Shown here in pieces: positions 1 to 10,912 of a stretch of DNA of 64,000 nt; the first letter of the stretch is position 1, and each line of letters begins with the position of its first letter. Both the position numbers and the translations under genes were made by a program. A model generated the notes under the pieces. It was not told the origin of the DNA. It made no database searches and saw only the letters and a program-made list of their open reading frames with translations. The DNA comes from Moniliella sp. 'wahieum' (Eukaryota > Basidiomycota > Moniliellomycetes > Moniliellales > Moniliellaceae), in the NCBI GenBank assembly GCA_003971905.1, contig RSEE01000077.1, positions 267,015 to 331,014 of the forward strand, in the 5' to 3' direction.

Positions 1-764
1 CGATGCTCGGCACGATGCGCTAGACCACGAGGGCCGCGTGTCCCGTCGTGCTTCCCGCGCGGGCCTGGCTAGTGACACGCCCTACGACGACGAAGGTTCG
101 GACGAGGACTCTGATTCGGACGGAGGGAAGCTCCTCTGACCGAGACAGAGCGGATGATCGAGCATGCGTGGACAATGCGTGCGACTCATCTTCGTTTGCT
201 CCATGATAGCCGCTTCGACCTGCACGTGGCTCGGGTTAGCATGCTGGTGGCGGTAGCATGCTACCTGGGTACCGCGACGGCCACATCGGGGTGGATGTTC
301 GTCTTCTGGACCTGTGCTGCCTGCTTGGGCGCCGGAGCAGGCGCAGCCATCTCATCGCTAGCGGTGGCTCTGTTGAAGGACCCCAAAGACGCAGGTCGCC
401 TGTTTGGTGCCAACTCGATGCTGGCCGCCATTGGACAGACGGTGATCAGCCCTGTGATCTTCACCCGTGTCTACCAGGCTACCGCTGACACTTCCTACTC
501 GTGGGCAATCTTCGTGGTTGCGGCAGGTACGTTTGAAGTGACTCATCGGTGCCCTCTTCCCGTCTTCTAACCGTTTTCTCTCTCAGGTCTCTTTTGCATT
601 TCTTTCCTTCTCTCTGCTTGGTCCGGGTCCGCAAGCCCAAGTCTCTCCCTGCCCTACCTCCCCGTCCAGCGTCACCGGCGAACCAGCGCATTCACGCTAT
701 AAGCTACTCCATCGTCCGTCTCGACTCGGTCTTTCTATATATGAGCCTGCGGTGTATATTTTGA
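1..764 (+). CDS. MFS transporter, C-terminal part (5' end outside window)
   Basis: This is the 3' part of a major facilitator superfamily transporter of the plasma or vacuolar membrane; its substrate cannot be told. The first 136 bases encode an acidic Asp/Glu/Ser loop, followed after a frame break by hydrophobic helices. A segment reading RLFGANSMLAAIGQTVISP, followed by a helix SWAIFVVAAG, resembles the last helices of fungal drug:H+ antiporter-type MFS proteins. An intron probably starts at the GTACGT after GTTGCGGCAG (about 527) and ends at CTCTCAG (about 586). The last exon gives a hydrophobic stretch and a basic proline-rich tail (VRVRKPKSLPALPPRP). The stop depends on which frame is correct: TAA near 709 or the stop at 764. 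At least two frame breaks (about 136 and 240) are needed to read it. Confidence 0.6.
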
Positions 765-1850
765 TTGGGGGGGCTCTTGTTTTTCTGTATATTGCTTCTT
801 TCCTCATCACACGCCCTGCATGCCAAACCCACCACGCTTCTCCGTTATGGTCTTTTTGGTCATTGAATTGAATGTCCATGTCTTTCTTCATACATCTCAC
901 CGCGCTTCTGCACGGTTTCACAAGACGATCTGGAGGATCATCCACAGACAGCCGGGGAAGCTTGAACTTCTTGCTTTGCCACAATATGCTTTTCTCTAAC
1001 ACGCACACAGCGTATGGGACGTTGCCAATCCAGAATGCTTCCCTCGGACCCTGTGCATACCAACCTCGTCGGCAGTACATTGAAGTTTATGTTTGAGGAG
1101 GGGAGGATATGAAATCTGAGAAACCGAGGTGTGGCACATGAGAAGAATGGCGAAAGCACAGGGTTGAAGCTTTCTCGCTCAATGTGCAGAGGTGAGACAA
1201 GATCCGATGGAGCGGTGACATCGGTGACAGAAAGACAACACAACAACGATCAAATGATTGGCGCTGAATAACAGATGTATGGATGTGCGAAGAAAACGCG
1301 AAGGTCGAAGAATGATAGAGCCAATACGGAGATGCTCAAGCCAGTTGGGTCAAGTTGCTCTCAATCTAAGCCAAAAACGCGTTGTCTCTTCGACTAAGAG
1401 TGGTAGACCCATTCTTCTGGGCCGCAGTATGAAGACCACCTCGTCGGACTCGACGGAGCTTTGGAACCATGCGAGGCGACGTGGGGTCGCGTATTTCTGT
1501 CAAAGAAGTCGAACGGGGTGTAGAACGGTCGGCCAATGGGCGGACTTGAGCTTGAGCCTCCTCCGCCTGGATCGAGTTTACACCTGGGAGTAGGTGTGTA
1601 TGGTATGTGGGAAGGAGAAATGGGGCCGAACCAACCGCGTACAGGGTGCCTACGAGGTACAGCCTCGTCGGTTCGAGTTGGCGTTAAAAACGAAAGTGAA
1701 GCGTTGAGTGGGACCTCCAATGCCACAGGATGTGTATGATTTTTGTAAGTGGGGTCCAAGAGACCAGTAAAGCCGAACGGTAGCGTTGGCATGGGCTACC
1801 TAGATGACCAGAGCTGTGTCGATGTTTAGGCGTTGGAAGGGGTTTGATAG
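765..1850. other. Intergenic, no recognisable gene
   Basis: Open frames here overlap on both strands and show no family features, codon structure or splice signals that I can defend. A minus-strand frame of 132 codons (1394-1792) is proline- and serine-rich and has no recognisable motif. Confidence 0.5.
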
Positions 1851-1902
1851 CCGGAGGAGGGGCATTTTGTAACGGAGCAATGGCGAAGAGGAACGACAGC
1901 AA

Positions 1903-3358
1903 TCACTTTTCCTGGCCGAAGGAATCAGTTTCTTCCTCCATGAGGGCCAAGAGCAAGTTGAGTGATGAAGCCCCCCATTTCGCGGATGAACGCAAGCGAG
2001 ATTTGGTCGCAAGTTGTTGGAGAAGAGGTGCGCCAGAGCCTGATGATCGAGCTCGTTTATACTCGTGACTGCATGAACTGCGAAACCAGTTGGGGCTAGT
2101 CACGGACTCGATGCTGATTATCCGGGATCCTGTTGTTTGGATAACAACAGGGAATCATCCAGGTCTTGGAGGAGGGGTCGCAGTGGATTTTCTTTTGTTG
2201 CAACATCCAGTGGGAAAGCGTCAGTTCCTGACTGCCGCCCCTGGGATACCAGAACAGGAGATTCAAGCTCAACCCGTGTTCCCCTCACCAGACTGATGTC
2301 GGACAAACGTAGATTGCGCAGATACGAGGTCCCAACGTTTCTGCGTCTGGCTGACCATATTGGTGGTAGCCTCTTCCGTTCCAGGACAAGATCTTGAGCG
2401 GGAACGGGCGCTGCTCATAGCGCATTTGGCCGTCACCGACACCTGCAATTGGCATGTGTTGGGTGTCTGGTCCAAATCCATGGCCGAAGCAGGTTTTGGT
2501 GTGTCATTGGGGCTGACGGAGGTGAATGACCTATAGGGCGGAATGGCAGTTTGCGCATCTGAAGTTGCCGAGGACACACTTGTTGACCTGGCTGTCCGCA
2601 GAGTAAGATTGGAACATTGCGAAGGGGCGCTCGATGCATTTGACGAGTGGGACCATCTTCGTCGCGCAAAGGGGAGGAAAGTTGGGTATTTCGAAAGTGG
2701 CCTTCGTGAGTAGACCAGCTGACTGGACAGTACGACCCCGATAGGTTTTTTGGTTGATGCAGTAGTAACACTGAAGTTTTCATGCCTGGCGGAACCAACA
2801 TCAACGCATTTGAAAGAATGATCGTGCGCCTGAGGAGCTGGATCCTCAAGGGCCAGCTTGGCAAAACATCCCTGAAGAAACAAGAACAAATGGTCAGGAT
2901 ATCCATTTTGCTTAAAACGAAGAGGGCCTGATGAAGACGAGAATGGTTGTGCTACTTACTAGGCTTGGAAAAGAAAGGTCCTGGGAAACGTCCTCCAGCG
3001 TGACTAAGGGGGCTTGTGGGTGGGTAATATGGGTCTGATGGGTACGTCGGGGGTAGAGAACAAGCGAGTGACTACAGGCACCTGTACCTCGGATGGCTGA
3101 TGTTGGGTTGGGTCGAGCGGGTGCAAGCCGTAGTTTTGCTGCATCAAGAAGCGTTTAGAAGCAGACATGCGACGCTCTGCCCGTTGCATGTTTGGTGTCT
3201 TGAGCGCTGGATGCGCTTTGGGGCTGGATAGCGTGCTGCTGGAGTTGCTGGACGGAAACATGGCACTGATGGTCTCGAGATCGGTAGGGACGGCAGTCCA
3301 GTGCTTCCCACGGTATTCGCTATCCAGTGACGACCCAATGATGTGGTAGCGGTTCATC
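1903..3358 (-). CDS. Possible unassigned coding region, frame-disrupted
   Basis: I do not recognise this gene. From 3358 leftward the minus strand reads a Ser/Pro/Gln-rich stretch starting MNRYHIIGSSLDSEYRGK and running to about 3075, followed by GTGCCT, a possible donor. A second stretch at about 2540-2690 reads FEIPNFPPLCATKMVPL and then has a Cys pair (FRCANCHSA) like a zinc ribbon, before a stop in that frame. A third stretch near 1905-2060 is leucine-rich. Joining these needs several introns or frame breaks. The compositional bias suggests real coding on this strand, but the exon structure and function are open. Confidence 0.25.
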
Positions 3359-3429
3359 AAGCAGGTCGTACAAGTTGAAGGCGGCCGCCGGGGGAAACGG
3401 GGAAAAGAAGGGAGGAAATAGACCAAAAT

Positions 3430-4700
3430 GGGAAAAGGAGTATGATGGTCGAGCGTGGTGTGTTGGTGGGAAAAGGATGACTGTGTGAGACCAATACAAA
3501 GAACTACTCTTTAGCTCTTGTACATAAAGGTACCGCGTTAAACGTTAAACGTTAACCGTTAACCGTTGATGCATGCATGATGCATGACGGCTGTGGAAGG
3601 TGGATGAGTACTCAACTGAGTACACTGAGTTACCAAGTACTCACAGTACGAAGTCCATGAGGTTCGAAGTGTTGTGGGAAGAGGGGTTTACATACTGAGG
3701 AGTATTATAGTTGCAAAACTTGTGCAGGGTACCCCAGTGGGGATGGTCACCGGCCGTCAGCAGCGATCATCGACCGGTGTAGTACCCCATGCACCACCAT
3801 GCGCCAGTACACCTGTGCTCATTAATACGTACTGGTGCCTCTGGTGTCAATGTCACCGGCACCGAGCCCCACTGCGCAACACCAGAATGTCGCCGTCATC
3901 GAGACGTGGGCACAGTGACGATCTTGCTTCCCTCCCAGCCACATGCCAATTCAAAGCCACTGGGCCACATGCAGAGATTTCTGTGAACGTTGTGAACCCT
4001 ACTGAGTACTTAACCCCACCATCGTATAACAACACAAGTAATTGCCATGAGCATGCCATTCCCAACTTTGGCCACTGAAAAACATTTGCCCCAAGAGGAG
4101 ATGGAGATGTCGTTCCAAGAGAGATAGGGGGGAGTCGGATAGACAACGTCGGACATAATACGTGATCAGTTACATGCGTGATGGCGCTGACACGCCCCTC
4201 CCCGATCGGTTGTGGCCACCGCCAAAAATACCCTGTCATCTATCATTCTATCTCTCAAGCTTCAAGCTTCAAGCTTCATGGTCCACAGGTGTGATCACAC
4301 CACGCTGCATCATAACCGCGTGTGGCAAATCAATCCCTATAATATCCCTACTTTTTCAATGCCCCTCGCTGCATAGCAGCCACGCTCTGGCAACCCAGAG
4401 TGGCCGCAATGGAGGACGGAGCGTAGGACAGCGAGCTGTGTGTGATACACTGAGTGTTGGCGTGTAGTTGATAGACGTGAGCGAAGGAAGAAAGGAAAAG
4501 ATCGGCGTGCAGACCTCGCTCTGCAGAGTCTAAACCTCAGCCTCACATGGGCCTCACATGGGCCTCATAGGTGTTCTCAAAGCTCACGACAAAAACTATC
4601 AAGACGATGATGAATGGGTAAACAAGCGTTGCCAGGTGTAAAAATGTTAGGAAACGATGGGATGCAAATGCAACCGTGTAAACTCTCCGGCCTTCTCCCG
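3430..4700. other. Intergenic region with short echoing repeats
   Basis: No gene is seen. The region holds repeated short words: a GTTAAC/GTTAAA run (3535-3568), GCATGATGCATGAC at 3575-3588, an AGTACT/GAGTAC cluster (about 3605-3655) and three tandem copies of TTCAAGC near 4256-4278. Confidence 0.5.
3535..3590. repeat. GTTAAC-type run followed by ATGCATGATGCATGA word
   Basis: Overlapping copies of CGTTAAAC/CGTTAACC are followed directly by GCATGCATGATGCATGAC. Both word types recur in other gaps of this window (6020, 11850 and 26270 for the first; 15678, 26582 and 56497 for the second). Confidence 0.6.
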
Positions 4701-5835
4701 CTAAAGACGAGTACCGGGGGTGCCGAGGAAGGCGGATACCGATGCCGCCGTCTTGGACGACGTTTCTTTCTAGTACCTCATACGGGTTAGCACATCGCCA
4801 AACAGCAAAAGGTGAAACGCACAATGAGGTTGGACACTGCTTTGAAGTCTGGATGCTTAGCATCGGCCAGCAGTTGGAATAGCAGACTTTCTGAGGTAGT
4901 GATGACTGCGCCCGCGTTGCGCATGAGCTACACCAGCAGGGAAAGAAAGCAAACGAAGTGTCAGTACTATGGCTATTGGCCAAAGGGTAATGGCGAAAGA
5001 AATTTGCGTACCCCAAGAGCAGGCCCAATTTCACCTGGGTTGGAGCTGCTGACTCCATCGGTCAGGACGAAGACGTTGTACCCCTTTTCCCTCAAGTCAA
5101 GAACCGTCTGCAGGACACAAACGTGCGATTCTGACCATTCCCAAGCCCAAGCAGGCCTACAGGTCAGCACACCATTTGCAAACCGCAATCCAGGAAGGAC
5201 AACGCACCAATCCCAAGATAATCACGTCCCGCACGCATCCGGTTGGGCGTTGGCCAAGAAATTCTCGGCGGGGGGATGAGCATGCTGAACTTGGTTTTTG
5301 CCTCAACGTTCACCTTCCCAGCCGGGAACTTGTCCAGGATCGTCGTCAGCTCGTTAACGGTCGGGCCCAGTCCTGTGTATGTAAACCAATCAAAGTCAGT
5401 CAGCATTGCCGCCATACACAAGTGTTTCAACCAGTATTACCCCGAGATATTGTTCGGTGACAAACACGGGCAGCTGCAAATGTGAGCTGCACTCAGCGTC
5501 TTTGCTGCCGTGTTGTGAGTTCAGGGTAGCGCCACATGACGGGACTGGTACACAACGTGAGGGGCTCGATCAGTATTCAGGAATCGAAGTTCGTAGGGTT
5601 TTGTACTCACCGGAACTGCATGGCACGACGAGGAAGATAAGCAAGGAAAGAGACAAACCACACACCGTGCAACGTTGACAAGCATCATAGGCGATGGGGA
5701 GGTCAGTATGTGTCGATATCGCGACGAAAACCAGAGGGGTTTCCGTACCTTCTCTTGGATATCACAGAGGAAGACGGCGCTGCGCTCTCGCAGGATACGG
5801 GGCATAACATGGGAAGCAGTCGAGGTGATGGACAT
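4701..5835 (-). CDS. Isochorismatase-family cysteine hydrolase
   Basis: The protein belongs to the isochorismatase-like hydrolases (Pfam Isochorismatase), small enzymes with an Asp-Lys-Cys triad; the eukaryotic subfamily closest to this (ISOC1/2-like) has poorly known substrates. The start at 5835 gives [20 protein letters not shown] and the nucleophile-activating Asp in FLCDIQEK. Later exons give [28 protein letters not shown] with the Lys in AKTKFSM, the Cys in ESHVCVLQT, then [41 protein letters not shown] and a terminal exon ending at TAG (4701). All three triad residues are present. Introns visible include GTACGG after CDIQEK, GTAATA after EQYLG, GTACGC after GPALG and GTGCGT to CTAG before the last exon. 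A very small exon (TTCCG) may follow the first. Two or three single-base frame breaks occur between FSML and GIES and upstream of LPVFV. Confidence 0.85.
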
Positions 5836-6441
5836 GGTGGGGTTGAAGGTGGTTGGGTGGAAGTAGAAGGTGGTCTGGGGGAAGCTGGAAGCTGGGATGG
5901 GTTGAATGATAGGCCGCGGTCATATGCGCTCTTGTCGGATCCGCATGCGGCGCTGCAGGGCGCTGCTTGGCTGCGGCCGCGCACGGGCCTTGGTTGGGGC
6001 GATGTGGGGATTCCCACGATTATCGATTACCGATTACCGGTTACCGCGCCGGTTACTGGGCTCCGGTTTTCGGTTCACGCGTCACGTGGTCACATTCACA
6101 GGTGACCCGGTGACGGCCACCAGCCGATCATCGATCAGCCTGATCGCTGAGGCTCAGGGACCGGTGACTGCTGTCCACCCAATTAAGTAGGGTTGCTCAG
6201 CATGCTGAGGCTCAGCCAGGCTCAGCCCCGGAGCCTACAGCCTTACAAAGACCGCGGCAGTAGCGAGAACAAAGTTTCATTTTTGGTATTGGGTAGAGGA
6301 AACGGGAAACCAGTTCAACCCTAGTGCACACCCGTGCTGCGGCACATTTTCCGTCGCTAGGGTTCGTGTGTGCCAGTACCCGCCTGTGTCCCATGCACCC
6401 TACCTCTACACCACCTGGACCGCTTCAGTACACCTAGCACA
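5836..6441. other. Divergent intergenic region with palindromic word clusters
   Basis: This is the shared upstream region of the isochorismatase-family gene (-) and RPL43 (+). It contains a GATTACC/GGTTACC run (about 6020-6062) and a GATCATCGATCAG plus GCTGAGGCTCAG cluster (about 6122-6240). No open frame can be defended. Confidence 0.5.
6122..6240. repeat. GATCGATC and GCTGAGGCTCAG word cluster
   Basis: Short inverted and direct repeats of CTGAGGCTCAG, CAGCATGCTGAG and GATCATCGATCAG lie close together upstream of RPL43. The same GCTCAG/CTGAGC theme recurs at 11941, 12240, 25113, 25385, 26463 and 56452. Confidence 0.55.
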
Positions 6442-6886
6442 ATGGTAAGTTACCGCTTGGCTCCTGAGTGGGTGCCGGTTGTGAGGAGACCATGGCGCTG
6501 TGATGCTCTGGTCTCAACGTTCGACCTGCCGGTGCACGCAACTACGGGGCCTTTGCTTGCCCCCCCCCCCAGCCACAAGATCTTGCCTACTAACATTTCT
6601 TTCTCGTCCAGTCCAAGCGCACGACGAAAGTCGGGATCACCGGCAAGTACGGTACCCGTTACGGTTCCACCCTCCGTCGCCAGGTGAAGAAGATTGAGAT
6701 CTCGCAGCACGCCCGGTACACGTGTGCCTTCTGTGGCAAGGACGCTGTTAAGCGCCGTGCTGTTGGCATCTGGGACTGCCGCGCCTGCAAGAAGCAGGTT
6801 GCCGGGGCGCATGGGCCCTGTCCACCACGGCCGCTGCCACGGTCCGCAGCACCATCCGCCGTCTGCGTGAGCTCTCGGATGCCTAA
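6442..6886 (+). CDS. RPL43: 60S ribosomal protein L43 (eL43, L37Ae)
   Basis: This is a zinc-ribbon protein of the large ribosomal subunit. Exon 1 is only the ATG (6442-6444). A 167-base intron (GTAAGT to TCCAG, 6445-6611) separates it from [19 protein letters not shown]. The four zinc-binding cysteines are visible in CAFCGKDA and in DCRACKKQ, with the spacing of the family. After KKQVAG the reading frame breaks: one G is missing in GCCGGGGCGC (6801-6810). Beyond it the next frame gives [21 protein letters not shown] and TAA at 6884-6886, the normal C-terminus. The total of about 92 residues fits the family. Loss of function is implausible for a single-copy essential protein, so this break is best explained as sequence error. 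Confidence 0.95.
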
Positions 6887-7842
6887 GGGACGCATCCTTA
6901 TGTCCTGGTCATAATCTCTAGTCTGTGACTCCAACACAGCCTTTCTCACCTCATTCCCACCCCACTACCCTGTCGCCCTTTTCCCCATTATGCACTCATG
7001 GGACTGGCCGGGTGGACAAGTCACTGACTGGCCCGCCGGCCTCCAGCACTACCTTTGGGCGTACTCTCACCCGAGGGGCGTGTTCTCCTACCCGCCCTTT
7101 TGGAGGGGGGGGTCCGGGCGTCTGTGGTTCATGCCGTTGAACAGCCTGCAAAAGCCCACCATGCATGCCATCTATGCATCCGCACTCACTGCTGTATAGA
7201 TAAGACCGTGTCAGGAGTTGGGATGTATAGGATGCGATCGATGGTCGATGGATGAACGTGTGTATTTATGCCCCTAGCGGCTATGCGGGTTTCCTGTTTA
7301 ACCACCAGCACTGCTACCGAAATGCAGATGTGAGGAGGCCTGGGCTCAGCTGGATGAGGTTAACAATGTATGTTGCCCAAGCGGGAGTAGCGCGAGGGGG
7401 CGAGACCTGTGAAATGTGGGAAAGGAGAGGTTGACGGAGGCACTGAGGCTGAGGGGATGTGATGCGGAGCAAGGAGTTCGTGGAGCAACGCGCCGCACTT
7501 AAATTTGAAAGCTGTGGAGTGGCTCATAGTGGCTCTGGCCCACCGGCAACCGGCACACCCCACACTGCGCCCCACTGCGCCCCACTGCGCCCCACTCCCC
7601 CCCGCTGATCCTTGCATTGAAACTCTAAGCTAGATCGTACGTTGCACTCTACCGCGACTATTATAATCCAGCTGTCGCCGCACATCCGCGTCGATCAGCG
7701 GCCGCTCAGCACCCGACGCGTGATCGGCATTCCCTCCCCCCCGCTTTCTATTCGCAGCCCCACATGCTGATGCCCGGCTAAGACGAGCGTACCAGCACTT
7801 CCTTCCTCCTCCGCTCCATCACCACACTCTCTCAGCTGTCGC
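6887..7842. other. Intergenic region with a 10-base tandem repeat
   Basis: No gene is seen. It holds the RPL43 3' flank, a short CCCACTGCGC tandem array (7556-7598) and a pyrimidine-rich stretch before the carboxylesterase start. Confidence 0.5.
7556..7600. repeat. Tandem CCCACTGCGC repeat
   Basis: Four consecutive near-exact copies of the 10-mer CCCACTGCGC lie about 250 bases upstream of the carboxylesterase start. Confidence 0.8.
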
Positions 7843-9396
7843 CAATGGCACGCGCCCTCGTTCTGCCAGCCTGCTCCTTGCCCTCCTGGTCCCAGCCCCG
7901 GGCATTCAGGCTCGCACAGTACACACTTCCAGCGGCACTTACACCTCGGTAGCCAGCCGCGTGTCGGGCGTCAGCGAGTTCCGCAACATTCCCTACGCCC
8001 TGCCCCCCACCGGTGCGCCGCTTCCATCCGCCCCACCCCATCAATGGCTCCCCCTCAGCCTCGGCCCAACAAGCGAATGACTACCCCCCTTCCTGCCCCC
8101 AGTGGGTCACAGCGCCCAGCGAGTACAAGTCTGTTTGGAGCGAATACTTTTGGTACACCTCCCTCGGGGGAGTCAACCAGACCGAGACGGGCATGAGCCC
8201 TAGGAGCCAGGAAGACTGTCTCCGCCTCGCGATCTGGACCCCCTCCAAGGCAAAGAAGGGGGACAACCTTCCTGTCGCCCTTCTTTCCTGGGGGTGGATT
8301 TGTTTCGGGAGGCGTCGACGTTCCAGTTCAAGTTCCTGCCCAGTGGGTGGGCCGTTCGCAGGAACATATCGTCGTTACCGCCAACTACCGCCTCGGCATT
8401 TTTGGCTTTAGCAACGCCCGGGGCGTCACTCGCAAGAATGCAGGAATTCTGGATCAGCGGGCAGCACTCAAGTGGGTTGCCGACAACATCGCCGCCTTTG
8501 GGGGCGATCCAAGTCGATTACAATCTGGGGGCAGTCCGCGGGTGCGCAGTCGGTTGACTTTCATGCGTTTGCCTGGCCGGACAACTTGATTGCCAATGGC
8601 ATTTTTGCCCAATCAGGCGTGGCGGTCAAGCCACAACCATTTAATGACGTGGAGGGGACCAACTTTACGTCGGTTGCTCATGGATTGGGATGCAACACCG
8701 CAACTGCTGAGTCTGAACTACAGTGCATGCAAAAGGTGTCGGCCTCTGACATACTTGCCTGGGTCGCCCATCATGGAAACAACGTGAAATTTGGGCCAAC
8801 TCCAGATGGAAAAGTTATCTTTGACGACTATGCCGCTCGTATGGCCGAAGGTCGCTTCGCTCAGGCTCCCATTATCATCTCGAATGCTGCAAATGAGGAG
8901 GCGAGCTTGGTTGACTTCCCTTCGAATGTGAACGTGGGACCTGATCCGAGCACGACGAACGCTGAGACGATGCGCCGATTCATTGCCCTTCGTCCAACAG
9001 CTCGGCCTTGCGGCATAAGACGGGACGCATCACGTATCGTTATCAATTTGCGGGGCAGTTAGCCAGTTTCAGAACCAACTTCCTCATGCATGGCTTGCCT
9101 CGGCCCACTCATCGGATCTGAGCCCTTTCTTTGGCACATACGACCTCACTGCGACAGATGCGCCCACGGGACAAGTGAGCAGGATCGAGCGAGAGACGGC
9201 CCATAGGATGCAAGACTATCTCTTGGCTTTCCTCAAAGACCCCTATTCGGGTCCGGCTTCTGCGGGGTGGCACCCGTATGCTTACCCTGGCTCCATTCTT
9301 CGCTTTGGGGCCGACGGCCAAAGTGTGCAGAGCGTGTCGGGTTCCGAAATTGACGGACCGTGCCGGGGGGTAGGCACTTACAATCCCCATCCGTGA
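7843..9396 (+). CDS. Secreted type-B carboxylesterase/lipase
   Basis: This is an alpha/beta hydrolase of the carboxylesterase family (Pfam COesterase), cleaving carboxylic esters outside the cell. ATG at 7843 begins MARALV, and one frame break later comes a hydrophobic signal peptide core ([16 protein letters not shown]). Family landmarks follow in order: [22 protein letters not shown] (normally EDCLxLN), a broken oxyanion region near 8285, [29 protein letters not shown], and the serine elbow GQSAGA near 8537. The remainder includes [12 protein letters not shown] and near the end [14 protein letters not shown], with stop TGA at 9394-9396. At about 510 residues it matches the family. At least five frame breaks are needed (about 7860, 8015, 8290, 8510 and 9055). 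No intron is required. It could be a lipase or a general esterase; the substrate cannot be told. Confidence 0.85.
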
Positions 9397-9989
9397 TCGA
9401 GGATGTTTCTTCTTTTTCCGCCCTGTCACATCATTTGTTGCTTTGTTGGTTCTTGGTCGAGAGTCTCTGCGGCGTGGGCGCAGCACCTTCCACTATCACC
9501 ATCATAATGGTCACACAGGAGATGTTACCATGTTTCTGGTTACCTTTGCTAAAACGATCTCCTCCACACTTCTTTTCTCGCAGTAAAGCGAAGCACTGTA
9601 CGAATTCATTATTACCTCCGTGTTTTTCCTACCTCTCCTTCCATTTACGCTTGTTGAGACCTTGTGCTCTAGAACGAATCCTCTGGTACCCTTTCCCAGT
9701 CTAGTCACTGTAGTAAGGCTTGAAGACGTTGGTTTCCCTTCTAGTTTTCACTTTTTTCCGCAGAGATTGATCCTTCTTACGAGCCACATACAAACCCATA
9801 GTATATCACGGAGTGCCTCCGTAGCCAGTTAGAAATTGATGGGGGGGGGCAGTGAGCGAACTCATTAATCATTCCCCCAGTGGCGATACGACTGGGGAAA
9901 CCACTACATCAACCGTTCGTTGTTATCGATCGATCAGACCTTAACTTGGCATGGATATGTGTTCTGGCCTGCATATCCTCTTCCACAAC
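9397..9989 (+). promoter_or_regulatory. Intergenic region upstream of cytochrome c
   Basis: This is a pyrimidine-rich region with no supported gene. It contains a poly-G run near 9841-9849 and overlapping GATCGATC words near 9918. It should include the cytochrome c promoter, but I see no confident TATA or CCAAT element. Confidence 0.3.
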
Positions 9990-10439
9990 ATGGCCGTTGC
10001 TCCCGGTGACGCCGAGAAGGGCGTTGTCTTTTCAAAGAGCTGTGCCTGTGCCACACCACAGAGGCTAACATCTCTCCTAAAGGTCGGACCCACCAATATG
10101 ACCGTGTGTTCGGTCGCCACTCGGGCCACGCTGAGGGCTACAGCTACACTAGTAAGGCCAACAACAAAAGGCGGTTGTGTTGCCGGATGAAAACGCCATG
10201 TTTGACTAATTCCCTCAACCCCAACAAGTACATTGACATACTTGGCACCAGCACGGCCTAATCGTCCTGGTGCCCTCTTAGTCTCGCCCCACCGCACTCC
10301 TAGTATCTGTCCCTCTCTTTCCCCTATGGACGACTATCAATATTAACACCTGCTCTCTACCCCTTAGAGATGTTATGTGGTCTCAAGAAGAAAAGCACCG
10401 CAGTGATCTCATTACCTACCTCAAGAGGCGGCCGGTTGA
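9990..10439 (+). CDS. CYC1: Mitochondrial cytochrome c
   Basis: This is the electron carrier between complexes III and IV in the intermembrane space. ATG at 9990 reads MAVAPGDAEKGVVFSKSCA. The haem site is TGTGCC TGTGCCACACC; adding one C gives CALCHT, so the CxxCH motif is present but frame-broken. Next come KVGPT, then RVFGRHSGHAEGYSYTS in another frame, then AVVLPDENAMFD, then a frame with LNPNKYI and GT. An intron ends at CCCTTAG (about 10367), and the last exon reads a Met, GLKKK, HRSDLITYLK, and after one more missing base EAAG and TGA (10437-10439). The intron donor is not a clear GT; a GC donor (GCACGG) would give the expected Lys-Met junction. At least six frame breaks are needed. 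The spacer between YI and GT is longer than usual, so a decaying copy cannot be excluded. Confidence 0.75.
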
Positions 10440-10912
10440 ACTTGGTGTGCCAACTAGAGGCTTTTTGGTTGCATCGCACCAAGGGGAGGTAATCACTTTT
10501 TCCCATATCCCTGTCCAGGCACCCCATCCCCTCTTGGGGAGTTATCGATTATCACCCTGAAAGGCTGCAGACTCCAATTAGGTAGATCCCTCGCTCTCGA
10601 CCGCTCGCGGCGACAATGGTGGTCGAGAGAGGGAGTGGCTATGAACCAGGGCGATGCCGTCGTCCTTGGCAGCTACTAGCCAGCCACACACTTACATCAT
10701 TGAGTGCAAAAAATGATTATATATCTGAGGGATTGGTGCTAAAACATTTGGGTTTGGGTGGGTTAAGGGCAACCCCACCTGGTTGTGGAAAACTGGGTGT
10801 CGTCGCCATGAGCATAATGGCGTAGTATGCTACATGGCGCGGGCTGACGGTCAGCCTTGAAGTTCTGGCCACTGTGCTCCCTGGCTAAGTGATAATATGA
10901 CCTAGGGAGCGG
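10440..10912. other. Convergent intergenic spacer
   Basis: This lies between the 3' ends of cytochrome c (+) and the carbonic anhydrase (-). No further gene is recognised. Confidence 0.5.

Noticed and set aside
1394-1792. 132-codon minus-strand frame rich in Pro and Ser
   Set aside because: Overlaps plus-strand frames of similar length and has no recognisable feature.
2540-2720. Sec23/Sec24 zinc-finger similarity
   Set aside because: Only a loose resemblance (ATKMVPL and a Cys pair); the required four-cysteine spacing and flanking motifs are not present.
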